A stretch of DNA of 64,000 bases, taken from positions 2,438,501 to 2,502,500 of the forward strand of contig NZ_CP024307.1 of assembly GCF_002944405.1 (NCBI RefSeq). Reading direction: 5' to 3'. The DNA comes from Sinorhizobium fredii (GTDB lineage: Bacteria > Pseudomonadota > Alphaproteobacteria > Rhizobiales > Rhizobiaceae). Below, one piece after another: positions 55,625 through 64,000 of the stretch. The translations under genes and the position numbers were made by a program. Every line of letters starts with the position of its first letter. The first letter of the stretch is position 1. The notes under the pieces were generated by a model. The model was not told the origin of the DNA, searched no databases, and saw only the letters and a list, made by a program, of their open reading frames with translations.

Positions 55625-56550
55625 ATCCGCTTCTCCTGGGCCTTCAGCATCTTCTCCCTCGCCTTCAGCGCCACTTCGCGGCGCGCAACCGCTTCCGGTG
55701 TGAGTTGTACGGTCGTGCGGTCCTCAAGCCTCAGATCGACGGCAGCGATATCGCGCTCCAGAAGCTGATGACCTTCTTCCATCTCGGCCAGAACCCGCAT
55801 CGCCCGGGCGACATCCTTCTCTGGAAGCTTGACGACGATGCCGTTGTCGAGGCGCAAGTCCCAGCGCCGTCCGGCGACCCGCACGAAAGCCTTGACGCGC
55901 GAGCGGAACTCCGGCCAGCGGGAAAACTCGTCGTAGAAGGCAGCGGCCGCCGTCTCGGCATCGCGCCCGACGAAGAGCGGCAGCTCGGCAAACTTGTTGT
56001 CGCGCAAAGGCGCGATCACGCTGCCGCTGCGCTCGATGAGCGACAGATCCGAACCGTGCTGCCAAATGCCGAAGGCCTGGCGCTCCTTCAGGTTCACCTC
56101 GATGGTTGCCGGATAGATCTTGCGCACGGTCACGCTCTCCACCCAGGGCAACTCGCCGATCAGGCGGCGTGCCTCGCCGATATCGAGCGCGACCAAAGAC
56201 GTCGTCCCGTCGAGACCGAGCTGCTGGAGAATATCGATCTCGGAGGTCTGCTCGTTGCCGGAGACCCGGACGTCTTCGATGGCAAAGCCGGCAGCCGTCG
56301 TCGAGGCCTGTGCGAAGTTCTGCGTGTGGCCGCCGAGGGACATGCCGTAGAGGCCGGTCGCCAGAAGGAAAGCGGCGGCGGAGATGGTGCCGGTATGGGC
56401 GGGAAAGCGGACGCGGCCTGCGCCGAGGCTGACCAGGAAGCGGACGCCCTTGCGCAGCGGCCGCGGCAATACGAAAGCATCATCACCCTCGGCGGCGACG
56501 CCGAGCGAGTGACGAACCCTTCTGCCCCTTTTGCCCCTCAACGCAAGCAC
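55621..56550 (-). CDS. ftsQ: Cell division protein FtsQ
   Basis: 309 residues. Basic cytoplasmic N-terminus, one membrane helix (about 57-75), then POTRA ([25 protein letters not shown]) and the FtsQ beta domain ([27 protein letters not shown]). GTG 56550 is preferred because GGAGGA lies 6 bp before it. This start lies within the 3' end of ddl, giving a 13-bp overlap. A charged helix closes the protein ([16 protein letters not shown]). Confidence 0.92.
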   Translation of the reverse strand: MLALRGKRGRRVRHSLGVAAEGDDAFVLPRPLRKGVRFLVSLGAGRVRFPAHTGTISAAAFLLATGLYGMSLGGHTQNFAQASTTAAGFAIEDVRVSGNEQTSEIDILQQLGLDGTTSLVALDIGEARRLIGELPWVESVTVRKIYPATIEVNLKERQAFGIWQHGSDLSLIERSGSVIAPLRDNKFAELPLFVGRDAETAAAAFYDEFSRWPEFRSRVKAFVRVAGRRWDLRLDNGIVVKLPEKDVARAMRVLAEMEEGHQLLERDIAAVDLRLEDRTTVQLTPEAVARREVALKAREKMLKAQEKRI

Positions 56551-57464
56551 GATGCGTCCTCCACCATCCACTTTAGAAACTCACCAAACTGAAGGCCCGC
56601 ATGCTGCGCCATTTCGGGAACCAGGGAGGTCGGGGTCATGCCGGGCTGCGTGTTGATCTCCAGCCAGATCAACTCGCCCTCGCCATCTCCACGATCATCG
56701 AAACGGAAGTCGGATCGGCTGACGCCGCGGCAACCGATCGCCTGATGCGCCTTCACCGCCAAGGATTGTATTTTTTGGTAAATATTTGGTGAAATCTGCG
56801 CCGGAATAACGTGCCTCGAACCACCTTTTACGTATTTCGAATCATAGTCGTAGAAGGCATGCCCCTGCGGGATGATCTCGGTAACGCCGAGCGCCACGTC
56901 GCCCATAACGCCGCAGGTGAGTTCGCGTCCGGCAATATAGCGCTCAACCATCACGCGGTCGCCGTAGCGCCATTCGCTGGAGGTAATGACCTGCGGCGGA
57001 TGCGACTGGTCTTCCTTGACGATGACCACGCCGAAGCTCGACCCTTCCCGGACCGGCTTCACCACATAGGGCGGCTTCATCGGATGGACGCTGCCGAAGT
57101 CGCGCCGGTCCATGATCAGGGCGTCGGCAACCGGAATTCCGGCGGCCTTAGCGACGTGCTTCGCCTGCGCCTTGTCCATGGCGAGCGCCGAGGCAAGCAC
57201 GCCCGAATGGGTATAGGGAATCTCGAGATATTCCAGAATGCCCTGGATGGTCCCGTCTTCGCCGAAGGGTCCATGCAAGGCGTTGAAGACGACGTCGGGA
57301 CGCAAATCGGCGAGCACGGCGGCGACCTCACGCCCGACATCGACGCGGGTGACGCGGTAACCCTCGGCCTCCAAGGCATCCGCGCAAGCCGCCCCGGAAG
57401 ACAGGCTCACCGGCCTCTCCGAGGAAAATCCGCCCATCAGGACAGCAACATGCCTGCCGCTCAT
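56538..57464 (-). CDS. ddl: D-alanine--D-alanine ligase
   Basis: 308 residues, ATP-grasp fold, DdlB type. Start [45 protein letters not shown] (ATP-binding Lys and Glu), [20 protein letters not shown] (metal ligands Glu and Asn). It makes D-Ala-D-Ala for the MurF step. It leads ddl-ftsQ-ftsA-ftsZ, 332 bp after murB, from which it is divided by a terminator. Two CtrA-like half-sites lie 107-136 bp before its start. Confidence 0.95.
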   Translation of the reverse strand: MSGRHVAVLMGGFSSERPVSLSSGAACADALEAEGYRVTRVDVGREVAAVLADLRPDVVFNALHGPFGEDGTIQGILEYLEIPYTHSGVLASALAMDKAQAKHVAKAAGIPVADALIMDRRDFGSVHPMKPPYVVKPVREGSSFGVVIVKEDQSHPPQVITSSEWRYGDRVMVERYIAGRELTCGVMGDVALGVTEIIPQGHAFYDYDSKYVKGGSRHVIPAQISPNIYQKIQSLAVKAHQAIGCRGVSRSDFRFDDRGDGEGELIWLEINTQPGMTPTSLVPEMAQHAGLQFGEFLKWMVEDASCLR

Positions 57465-57570
57465 TCAGACCCCCAAACAGTACGCCACTATCGCAAAGCT
57501 TGCTTGCGTCTGGCTGTTTCCATCAGCCCCGAGTCGCGAGATCTCCGCGTCGGGCCACTACAACGACATT

Positions 57571-57600
57571 ATGGTTAATGAATCGTTTACTTTGGTTAAC
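57571..57600 (-). promoter_or_regulatory. Two direct CtrA-type half-sites before ddl
   Basis: On the minus strand TTAACCA occurs at 57599-57593 and again, extended to TTAACCAT, at 57578-57571. The two are direct repeats 21 bp apart, two helical turns. TTAACCAT is the half-site of the alphaproteobacterial cell-cycle regulator CtrA. They lie in the promoter region of ddl-ftsQAZ. Confidence 0.55.
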
Positions 57601-57741
57601 TCTTCTTGCGGCGACCGCAGACGCCGCGGGCCAGAATCGACCATACACAGGGCTTCCACGCTGAATCGGCGCTTTGTAAGGCGGGCGCGAGAAATGGTCC
57701 GCAAGTCCGGCGAGCCTTGTGTCGAAGGTTCGAGAAACAAG

Positions 57742-57772
57742 AAAAAAGCCGCGGCGGTTTCCCGTCGCGGCT
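57742..57772 (-). terminator. Strong terminator after murB
   Basis: On the minus strand AGCCGCGACGG-GAAA-CCGCCGCGGCT is followed by TTTTTTC. It begins 25 bp after the murB stop. It divides the mur genes from ddl-ftsQAZ; the rest of this 332-bp gap holds the CtrA-type sites and no gene I can support. Confidence 0.9.
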
Positions 57773-57796
57773 CGTGTTCATTCCGTTCTTCTCGTC

Positions 57797-58771
57797 TCAG
57801 GCCGTGGCGCGGCCGAGGAATTCCTTGATCTCGTAGCCCGGCATGAAATTGCCGATCCGCTTGATCTCCCATTCGAGCTTGATACCGGAATTCTCCATCA
57901 CTTGCGCCCTCACGGTCTCGCCGAGATATTCGAGCTCGTAGCCGCTCGCCTGACCCGTATTGATCATGAAGTTGCAGTGGAGCGGCGACATCTGGGCGCC
58001 GCCGATCATCATGCCGCGGCCACCGGCCTCGTCGATCAGCTTCCAGGCCGAATGGCCTTCCGGGTTCTTGAAGGTGGAGCCGCCGGTCTTCTCGCGAATC
58101 GGCTGCACCGTCTCGCGATGCTGGCGGACCGCATCCATGTCGTGGCGGATCTTCGCCTTGTCCTCCGGAAAGCCTTCGAAGATCGCATGCGTGAAGATCA
58201 GATCCTTGGCGGCGGCAGCATACCGATAGGCATAGCCCATGTCAGCATTGCTCAAGACGTGCCTGTCGCCCTTGCGGTCGACCGCGTGGACCTCGACGAC
58301 GCGCTCCCGCGTTTCGCCGCCATTGGCGCCGGCATTCATCCTCAGCGCCCCGCCGATCGAGCCCGGAATGCCGTAGTAGAAGTAGAAGCCGCCGATGCCG
58401 TGGTCGAGCGCCATGGCCGCGATGTTCTTGTCCGGGCAGATCGCCCCCGCCTTGATGCGGTTCTCGCCGACGATCTCCAGATCGCCGAAGCCCTTGGCGG
58501 AGAGGCGAATGACCACGCCCGGGATGCCTCCGTCGCGCACCAGCAGGTTCGAGCCGACGCCGATCACCATCACCGGCACTTCCTGTGGCACGAGCTTCAG
58601 GAAGGCGACGAGATCGTCGGTGTCGTGCGGCTGGAACATGAGCTCGGCAAGCCCGCCGGCGCGAAACCAGGTCACCCGGTCCATCGGGGCATCGGGCGTG
58701 AGGCGGCCGCGGATTGCACTGACGCCGCTTCCGAGCGCGTCCAGGAGTTTCTGACCGTTAACCTGCTTCAT
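57797..58771 (-). CDS. murB: UDP-N-acetylenolpyruvoylglucosamine reductase
   Basis: 324 residues, FAD enzyme. FAD-binding [20 protein letters not shown] and [21 protein letters not shown]; the C-terminal half has [24 protein letters not shown] with the catalytic Ser in the STFKNP segment. It reduces enolpyruvyl-UDP-GlcNAc to UDP-MurNAc. It starts 3 bp after murC, and it is the last gene before the terminator. Confidence 0.96.
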   Translation of the reverse strand: MKQVNGQKLLDALGSGVSAIRGRLTPDAPMDRVTWFRAGGLAELMFQPHDTDDLVAFLKLVPQEVPVMVIGVGSNLLVRDGGIPGVVIRLSAKGFGDLEIVGENRIKAGAICPDKNIAAMALDHGIGGFYFYYGIPGSIGGALRMNAGANGGETRERVVEVHAVDRKGDRHVLSNADMGYAYRYAAAAKDLIFTHAIFEGFPEDKAKIRHDMDAVRQHRETVQPIREKTGGSTFKNPEGHSAWKLIDEAGGRGMMIGGAQMSPLHCNFMINTGQASGYELEYLGETVRAQVMENSGIKLEWEIKRIGNFMPGYEIKEFLGRATA

Positions 58772-58774
58772 GCT

Positions 58775-60184
58775 TCAACTTCCTGAAATTTCCGCGAGTT
58801 CCTTGGGAAGCGCCGCGGCCCAATAGGTGATGCTGCCAGCCCCCAAGAGAACCACAAAGTCGCCCGGCTGCGCAATCTTCGAGACGACCGGGGCGAGCGC
58901 TTCCGGGCCGGCGAGGTAGCGGGCATCGCGATGGCCGGCGGCCTTGATGCTGTTGACGAGCGCTTCGGAATTCACGCCGTCGATCGCGTCCTCGCCTGCC
59001 GCATAGACCGGCGCGATCAGGATAGTATCCGCATCGTTGAAGCAGGCGGAGAAATCCTCGAACAGGCTCGACAGGCGCGAATAGCGGTGCGGCTGGTGAA
59101 CGGCGACGATCCGCCCCTGGCAGGCCTCGCGCGCCGCTCTCAGGACAGCCTTGATCTCGACCGGATGGTGGCCGTAATCGTCGAAAATGTGCGCGCCGTT
59201 CCATTCGCCGGTGAGCGTGAAGCGGCGCTTCACGCCGCCGAAGGAGGCGAGTCCCTTGGCGATCGCCTCCGGCGCAATGCCGAGACGCTGCGCGACGGCG
59301 ACTGCGGCCGTGGCGTTCGAAACGTTGTGCCGGCCGGGCATCGGCAGGCGCAGGTCGTTGAGCTTTATCACCTGGCCGGTGCGGCGCCGGCGAATCTCGA
59401 CATCAAAGACAGAGGTCGCGCCGTCCATGCGGATATTGTGGTAGCGCACGTCGGCCTGCGGATTCTCGCCATAGGTCACGACCTTGCGGTCCTCGATCTT
59501 GCCGACCATGGACTGGACTTCCGGATGATCGAGGCAGAGAACGCCGAACCCATAGAAGGGCACGTTTTCGACGAACTGGCGGAAGGCCGCGCGCACGGCG
59601 TCGAAATTGCCGTAATGATCGAGGTGCTCCGGGTCTATGTTGGTGACGATGGCTATATCGGCCGGGAGCTTGAGGAAGGTGCCGTCGGATTCGTCCGCCT
59701 CGACGACCATCCACTCGCCGGCGCCCATGCGGGCATTGGTGCCATAGGCATTGATGATGCCGCCGTTGATGACCGTCGGATCGAGGCCGCCGGCGTCGAG
59801 CAGCGCCGCCACCATCGACGTCGTCGTCGTCTTGCCGTGCGTGCCGCCGATGGCGATCGCATTGCGGAAGCGCATCAGTTCGGCCAGCATCTCGGCGCGG
59901 CGTACCACCGGAAGGAATTTTTCGCGCGCTGCAATCAGTTCGGGATTGTCCTTCTTGATCGCCGTCGAGACGACCACCACCTCGGCGTCGCCGAGATTTT
60001 CGGCCTTGTGGCCGACCGAGATCTTGATGCCCTTTTCGCGCAGGCGCTGCACATTGGCGCTGTCCGACTGGTCGGAGCCCTGGACCCGGTGACCAAGATT
60101 GTGCAGCACCTCGGCGATGCCGCTCATGCCGATGCCGCCGATCCCAATGAAATGTACGAGGCCGATCGTCTTCGGCATTTTCAT
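58775..60184 (-). CDS. murC: UDP-N-acetylmuramate--L-alanine ligase
   Basis: 469 residues. Mur ligase: N-terminal [21 protein letters not shown] loop [42 protein letters not shown], and [12 protein letters not shown]. It adds L-Ala to UDP-MurNAc. The ATG at 60184 overlaps the murG stop in an ATGA. A longer frame reading into murG is open but is only a shadow. Confidence 0.96.
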   Translation of the reverse strand: MKMPKTIGLVHFIGIGGIGMSGIAEVLHNLGHRVQGSDQSDSANVQRLREKGIKISVGHKAENLGDAEVVVVSTAIKKDNPELIAAREKFLPVVRRAEMLAELMRFRNAIAIGGTHGKTTTTSMVAALLDAGGLDPTVINGGIINAYGTNARMGAGEWMVVEADESDGTFLKLPADIAIVTNIDPEHLDHYGNFDAVRAAFRQFVENVPFYGFGVLCLDHPEVQSMVGKIEDRKVVTYGENPQADVRYHNIRMDGATSVFDVEIRRRRTGQVIKLNDLRLPMPGRHNVSNATAAVAVAQRLGIAPEAIAKGLASFGGVKRRFTLTGEWNGAHIFDDYGHHPVEIKAVLRAAREACQGRIVAVHQPHRYSRLSSLFEDFSACFNDADTILIAPVYAAGEDAIDGVNSEALVNSIKAAGHRDARYLAGPEALAPVVSKIAQPGDFVVLLGAGSITYWAAALPKELAEISGS

Positions 60185-61302
60185 GAGCGTGCTTCCTTGA
60201 ACTTGGCGACTGTCGAGCCGCTGGCAATAGCCTCTACCAGGGATGCAAGCAAGCGCGCGGCATCCGGTTTGCCGGTTTCGCGAGCGTTCGCCGCCATCTG
60301 CGCCAGCGCTTCGGGGGTGTTCATGGCGTCGGCAAGAATGCCGGCGAGCCGTTCGGCGCTGAGCTCCGCCTGGGCGATGACACGGGCCCCGCCCTTGTCG
60401 GCAAGTGCTGCGGCATTCGCCGCCTGGTCGTGATCGAGCGCGTAAGGATAGGGAACGAGGATGGCCGGGCGGCCGATCACAGAGACCTCGGATACCGTCG
60501 AGGCCCCGGAGCGGCAGATAACCAGATGCGCCGAAGCGATGCGGGCGGCCATGTCGTTGAAGAAGGGCGAGACCTCGGCCGGTATCCCAAGCTTGTCGTA
60601 AGCGGCAATGACGCCTTCCCTGTCTTCCGGCCGCGCCTGCTGCGTCACCTTGAGCCGCTGGCGCTGAGCGTCGTCGAGACGGCAAACGGCCTGCGGCACT
60701 GCCTTCGAGAAGAATTGTGCGCCCTGGCTGCCGCCGAAGACGACGAGATGGAACGGGCCGCCGTCCGGCGCCCGATAGGGTACGCCGGCCGCCTCCAATA
60801 CGGCAGGGCGGACCGGATTTCCGGTCGCCACGGTCTTTGCCGCGAAGCTTCCGGCGCTCTCGGGAAGAAAGCCGCCGGCAATTGCTTGCACCCGCGAAGC
60901 CAGCATCCTGTTGGCCCGCCCCATCACTGCATTCTGCTCGTGAATGAGCGACGGAACCCCCATGCCGGTGGCAGCGAGGAGCGGCGGCACCGTGGGGTAG
61001 CCGCCAAAGCCGATCACCGCCCTGGGCCTGTAGCGGGCAATCAGGCGACGCGCGGCGCGCAGGCCGGTCCAAAGTTTCCAGACCGATTGCGCCAGCTTGA
61101 CTGGGTTCTTCGACCCGATCGTGGCGGAGGGCACGACATGCACCTCGTCGGCCGGGAACTTTCCGGCATAGCGCTCGGCACGGCTATCGGTTACGAGATG
61201 AACCGCATAGCCGGACGCCTTCAGTTCGTGCGCAAGCGCCTCGGCGGGAAAGAGGTGTCCGCCGGTCCCTCCGGCGGCAAGAAAAATGATGCCCTTGTCC
61301 AT
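60181..61302 (-). CDS. murG: UDP-GlcNAc:lipid I GlcNAc transferase
   Basis: 373 residues, GT28 (GT-B fold). N-terminal [17 protein letters not shown], then [30 protein letters not shown] and [30 protein letters not shown], covering acceptor and UDP-GlcNAc sites. It makes lipid II at the inner membrane. It starts 3 bp after ftsW. Confidence 0.96.
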   Translation of the reverse strand: MDKGIIFLAAGGTGGHLFPAEALAHELKASGYAVHLVTDSRAERYAGKFPADEVHVVPSATIGSKNPVKLAQSVWKLWTGLRAARRLIARYRPRAVIGFGGYPTVPPLLAATGMGVPSLIHEQNAVMGRANRMLASRVQAIAGGFLPESAGSFAAKTVATGNPVRPAVLEAAGVPYRAPDGGPFHLVVFGGSQGAQFFSKAVPQAVCRLDDAQRQRLKVTQQARPEDREGVIAAYDKLGIPAEVSPFFNDMAARIASAHLVICRSGASTVSEVSVIGRPAILVPYPYALDHDQAANAAALADKGGARVIAQAELSAERLAGILADAMNTPEALAQMAANARETGKPDAARLLASLVEAIASGSTVAKFKEARS

Positions 61303-61305
61303 GTC

Positions 61306-62460
61306 TTACTCCGCCGGCACGCCGACGCCGGATCGAAAGAGGCTGCGCTCGACCGCACGTTTCTCCGGCCGATGACGGGTGAGTGCCAGGACGAAGCCGG
61401 CGGTCACGCAGATCGCCACCATCGACGAGCCGCCATAGGAAATCAGCGGCAGGGTCATGCCCTTGGCCGGCAGCAATTCGAGGTTCACGCCGATGTTGAT
61501 CATCGACTGAATGCCGATCTGCAGCACCAGGCCAGCGACGGCAAAGCGGTTGAAATCGTTGCGCTCCCGGAAGGCGTGATTAAGGCCGCGCATGACCAGG
61601 AAGGCGAAGATCAGCACGATCACCATGCAGAAGACGATGCCGAACTCTTCTGCGGCCACCGAGAAGACGAAGTCGGTGTGGCTATCGGGAATGATGCGCT
61701 TGACGATGCCCTCGCCCGGGCCGCGGCCGAACCAGTCGCCGCGGATGATGGCGTCGCGCGCCGTATCCACCTGGAACGTGTCACCCTCGCCGGTCATGAA
61801 GCGGTCGATACGTCCGGCGACGTGCGGCAGCATCGTATAGGCGACGAAGAAGCCGCCCGCGGCCGCCCCGGCCAGCACGATGATCCAGAGCCAAGGCATA
61901 CCGGCCATGAAGAACATGCCGCCCCATACCGCGGCGGTAAGGATGGTCTGGCCGAGGTCCGGCTGGGCGACGAGCAACGCGCCGACGATGCCGAAGAGCA
62001 GGATCGACAGCAGGTTGCCGGGGATCTCCGGCTGCTTGGCGTGCTCGGCGAATAGCCAGGCGCAGACGACGACGAAGGCAGGTTTCATGAACTCGGACGG
62101 CTGGATCGAAATGCCGGCGATCGAGATCCAGCGGAGCGACCCCTTGACCTCCTCGCCGACGAAGAGAACGAGAACCATCATGCCGAGCGATGCGGCGAGC
62201 AGGATGATCGCCGCGCGCCTGACTTGCCGCGGCGACAGAAAGGATATGCCCACCATCACCACGAGCGACGGCAGGAGGAAGACCGCGTGACGCTTGACGA
62301 AGTGGAAGCTGTCGAGCCCGAGCCGCTCGGCGACCGGCGGGCTTGCGGCGAAGGAAAGCATGAAGCCGACGCCCATCAGGAGGATGAAGGTCGCCAGGAA
62401 GAACCTGTCTATCGTCCAGAACCAGTCGGCCACAGGGCCACGTTCGGCTCGGCTTACCAT
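61306..62460 (-). CDS. ftsW: Septal peptidoglycan polymerase FtsW
   Basis: 384 residues, SEDS family, about ten membrane helices. Landmarks: PSEFMKPAFVV (conserved near the catalytic cavity), AQPDLGQTIL, GRGPGEGIVKRIIPDSHTDFVFSVAAEEFG (catalytic Asp loop) and ISYGGSSMVAICVTAGFVLAL. It polymerises glycan with an FtsI-type transpeptidase. Lies 75 bp after murD. Confidence 0.96.
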   Translation of the reverse strand: MVSRAERGPVADWFWTIDRFFLATFILLMGVGFMLSFAASPPVAERLGLDSFHFVKRHAVFLLPSLVVMVGISFLSPRQVRRAAIILLAASLGMMVLVLFVGEEVKGSLRWISIAGISIQPSEFMKPAFVVVCAWLFAEHAKQPEIPGNLLSILLFGIVGALLVAQPDLGQTILTAAVWGGMFFMAGMPWLWIIVLAGAAAGGFFVAYTMLPHVAGRIDRFMTGEGDTFQVDTARDAIIRGDWFGRGPGEGIVKRIIPDSHTDFVFSVAAEEFGIVFCMVIVLIFAFLVMRGLNHAFRERNDFNRFAVAGLVLQIGIQSMINIGVNLELLPAKGMTLPLISYGGSSMVAICVTAGFVLALTRHRPEKRAVERSLFRSGVGVPAE

Positions 62461-62535
62461 CTGTCTGTCCCCTTTTCCGGCGCACTATACGCCAACTTCC
62501 GAATCCCGCTCCGCCGCGCGTCCAGGACTCACGCA

Positions 62536-63927
62536 TCAGATGAGCATGGTCACGCCTTCGAGGGCCGCCACATGGCCGACGAAGGCATCGCCCCGCACTT
62601 CGAAATTCTTGTACTGGTCGAAACTTGCGCAAGCCGGGGAAAGCATCACCGCGGCAGGACCCTGGCGATCCCGCGCCGCATCCGCCGCCGCGTGCGCGAC
62701 CGCCTTTTCCAAGGTGCCGGAAATCTCGTAGGGCACCGCCTCACCGAGCGTAGCCGCGAAGGCGGGCGCCGCCTCGCCGATCAGATAGGCCTTGACGATC
62801 TTCGGAAAGAACGGCGTCAGCGAGGCGATGCCGCCTTCCTTTGGCAGGCCGCCGGCAATCCAATAGATCCGCTCGTAGCTCGAAAGCGCGGGGGCAGCCG
62901 CATCGGCATTGGTCGCCTTGCTGTCATTGACGAAGACGATCTCGTCCTTTTTGGCGACCGGCTGCATTCGGTGCTTGAGGCCCGGAAAACTCTTGAGCCC
63001 GTTGATGATCTCATCTTCGCTGACGCCGACGGCAAGGCAGGCGGCAACGGCCGCCGCCGCATTCTGGGCATTGTGCCCGCCTCTCAGCGTCTGGATGCCG
63101 GCGAGATCGCTAAAGAGCGACGACGATCCGCCCTCGGCCCGCATGAGCGACGATCCCTCGGCATAGATCCCGTCCGCCAGCACATGACGGCGCGAGATGC
63201 GCACGACCCTGGTTCCCGCCCGCTCCACGCGGTTCCCGATCAGGCTGGAGAAGCTGTCGTCGACGCCGACGACGGCGGTACCGCTTCCCGCCACCAAGCG
63301 TTCCTTGATGTCGGCATAGTGCTGCATCGTACCGTGCCGGTCCAAATGGTCCGGCGTCAGGTTGAGGAGAATGCCGGCCGTGGGGTCGAGCGTCGGCGCC
63401 AGGTCGATCTGGTAGGACGAGCATTCGACCACATAGAAACGACCCGCTTTCGGCGGATCGAGCGTCAGCACGGCCGTGCCGATGTTGCCGCCGAGTTGCG
63501 TGTCCCGCCCGCTGGTCTTGAGGATGTGGGCGATCAGCGCCGTCGTCGTCGATTTGCCGTTCGTACCTGTGATGGCAATGAAGGGGCATTCGGGGGCATG
63601 GGCGCGGCGCTCGCGCACGAAAAGCTCGACATCGCCGATGATCTCGACGCCGGCCTGATGCGCAAGATCGACCGCCCAATGCGGCTTCGGGTGAGTGAGC
63701 GGCACGCCGGGCGAGAGGACGAAGGCTGCAAAGGCAGTCCAGTCGACGTGGCGCAAGTCCGCCGTCGCGAGGCCAGCGGCGTCGGCCTTCGCGACGCTCT
63801 CCGGATTGTCGTCCCAGGCGGTGACCACCGCCCCGCCCGCAACCAGCGCCTCAGCCGTCGCCAGACCCGAACCGCCGAGGCCGAAGAGTGCGACCTTCCT
63901 TCCCTTGAATGTGGTGACCGGTATCAT
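62536..63927 (-). CDS. murD: UDP-N-acetylmuramoylalanine--D-glutamate ligase
   Basis: 463 residues. Mur ligase: N-terminal [20 protein letters not shown] loop [48 protein letters not shown], and [17 protein letters not shown]. It adds D-Glu to UDP-MurNAc-L-Ala. It starts 5 bp after the mraY stop. Confidence 0.96.
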   Translation of the reverse strand: MIPVTTFKGRKVALFGLGGSGLATAEALVAGGAVVTAWDDNPESVAKADAAGLATADLRHVDWTAFAAFVLSPGVPLTHPKPHWAVDLAHQAGVEIIGDVELFVRERRAHAPECPFIAITGTNGKSTTTALIAHILKTSGRDTQLGGNIGTAVLTLDPPKAGRFYVVECSSYQIDLAPTLDPTAGILLNLTPDHLDRHGTMQHYADIKERLVAGSGTAVVGVDDSFSSLIGNRVERAGTRVVRISRRHVLADGIYAEGSSLMRAEGGSSSLFSDLAGIQTLRGGHNAQNAAAAVAACLAVGVSEDEIINGLKSFPGLKHRMQPVAKKDEIVFVNDSKATNADAAAPALSSYERIYWIAGGLPKEGGIASLTPFFPKIVKAYLIGEAAPAFAATLGEAVPYEISGTLEKAVAHAAADAARDRQGPAAVMLSPACASFDQYKNFEVRGDAFVGHVAALEGVTMLI

Positions 63928-63932
63928 CTCGA

Positions 63933-64000
63933 TTACCGCAGCTTGAGGGTCGAGAGGCCGACCATCGCCAGGATGACCGCAACGATCCAGAAGCGGATCA
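63933..64000 (-). CDS. mraY: MraY, C-terminal end (cut by window edge)
   Basis: Minus-strand translation of the last 66 bases reads [21 protein letters not shown] then TAA (63935-63933). This is the final membrane helix and terminus of phospho-MurNAc-pentapeptide transferase. Its place before murD-ftsW-murG fits the standard order. Confidence 0.85.
   Translation of the reverse strand, partial: IRFWIVAVILAMVGLSTLKLR

Noticed and set aside
57558..57872. 104-residue frame on the minus strand between murB and ddl
   Set aside because: It crosses the murB end and the strong terminator, has no ribosome site and no familiar pattern.

Overview
The window is a high-GC chromosomal segment from an alphaproteobacterium of the Rhizobiales, most likely Sinorhizobium/Ensifer. 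The evidence is the gene content and order of the mur/fts cluster, a permuted two-piece tmRNA with tag ANDNYAEARLAA, general-stress (RpoE2/EcfG) type promoters, a CtrA-type motif, palindromic intergenic repeats of rhizobial style, and the close resemblance of nearly all proteins to rhizobial core families. Naming the genus is inference; no marker such as rRNA is present.

Layout. (1) 1-6.5 kb, mostly minus strand: an ACT-domain gene, DUF2065 gene and hflC-hflK (membrane protease modulators); folA and thyA (folate/dTMP cycle) with a GST-like gene between them; a frameshifted gamma-glutamylcyclotransferase-like gene; and three small hydrophilic stress-type proteins behind an RpoE2-type promoter. 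(2) 6.7-8.3 kb: ssrA (tmRNA) followed by sspB, encoding the tag and a tag-binding ClpXP adaptor. (3) 8.3-13.5 kb: a large AsmA-like protein and an FAD-linked oxidase. (4) 14.6-21.1 kb: a branched-chain-amino-acid-type ABC importer, a hydantoin-racemase-like enzyme and a GntR/FCD regulator, with a matching palindromic operator before the first gene. (5) 21-31 kb: an RND efflux pair, a Tat-exported cyclase with an AhpD-like partner, UvrD helicase carrying an unusual in-frame palindromic insertion, an acetyltransferase and a phosphoribosyltransferase. (6) 31-41 kb: a diguanylate cyclase, a CreA-like protein, two related small secreted proteins, cheW plus a chemoreceptor, a Sco1-like protein, prmA, a predicted anti-Shine-Dalgarno small RNA and aminopeptidase P. 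(7) 41-45.7 kb: azlCD, panBC and a VOC protein. (8) 45.8-64 kb, all minus strand: mraY(partial)-murD-ftsW-murG-murC-murB, then ddl-ftsQ-ftsA-ftsZ, lpxC, bamD, recN and ligA, the classical division and cell-wall cluster.

How the parts work together. The right-hand third makes lipid-linked peptidoglycan precursors, assembles the Z-ring, starts lipid A synthesis and builds the outer membrane. A strong terminator after murB and two direct CtrA-like half-sites before ddl suggest that ddl-ftsQA(Z) is a separately timed transcription unit. ssrA and sspB form a ribosome-rescue and degradation module. The ABC operon, racemase and regulator look like a self-contained uptake and catabolic unit for an unidentified nitrogenous compound.

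Most of the window is ordinary core genome. I found no phage, defence island, CRISPR array, tRNA, rRNA or transposase. The items most worth checking are non-coding or mosaic: the anti-SD small RNA, a roughly 110-bp palindromic repeat family that supplies the end of one gene, the palindromic insertion inside uvrD, the two RpoE2-type promoters, and a pair of small secreted proteins built around a repeated YYxGI-PP motif.
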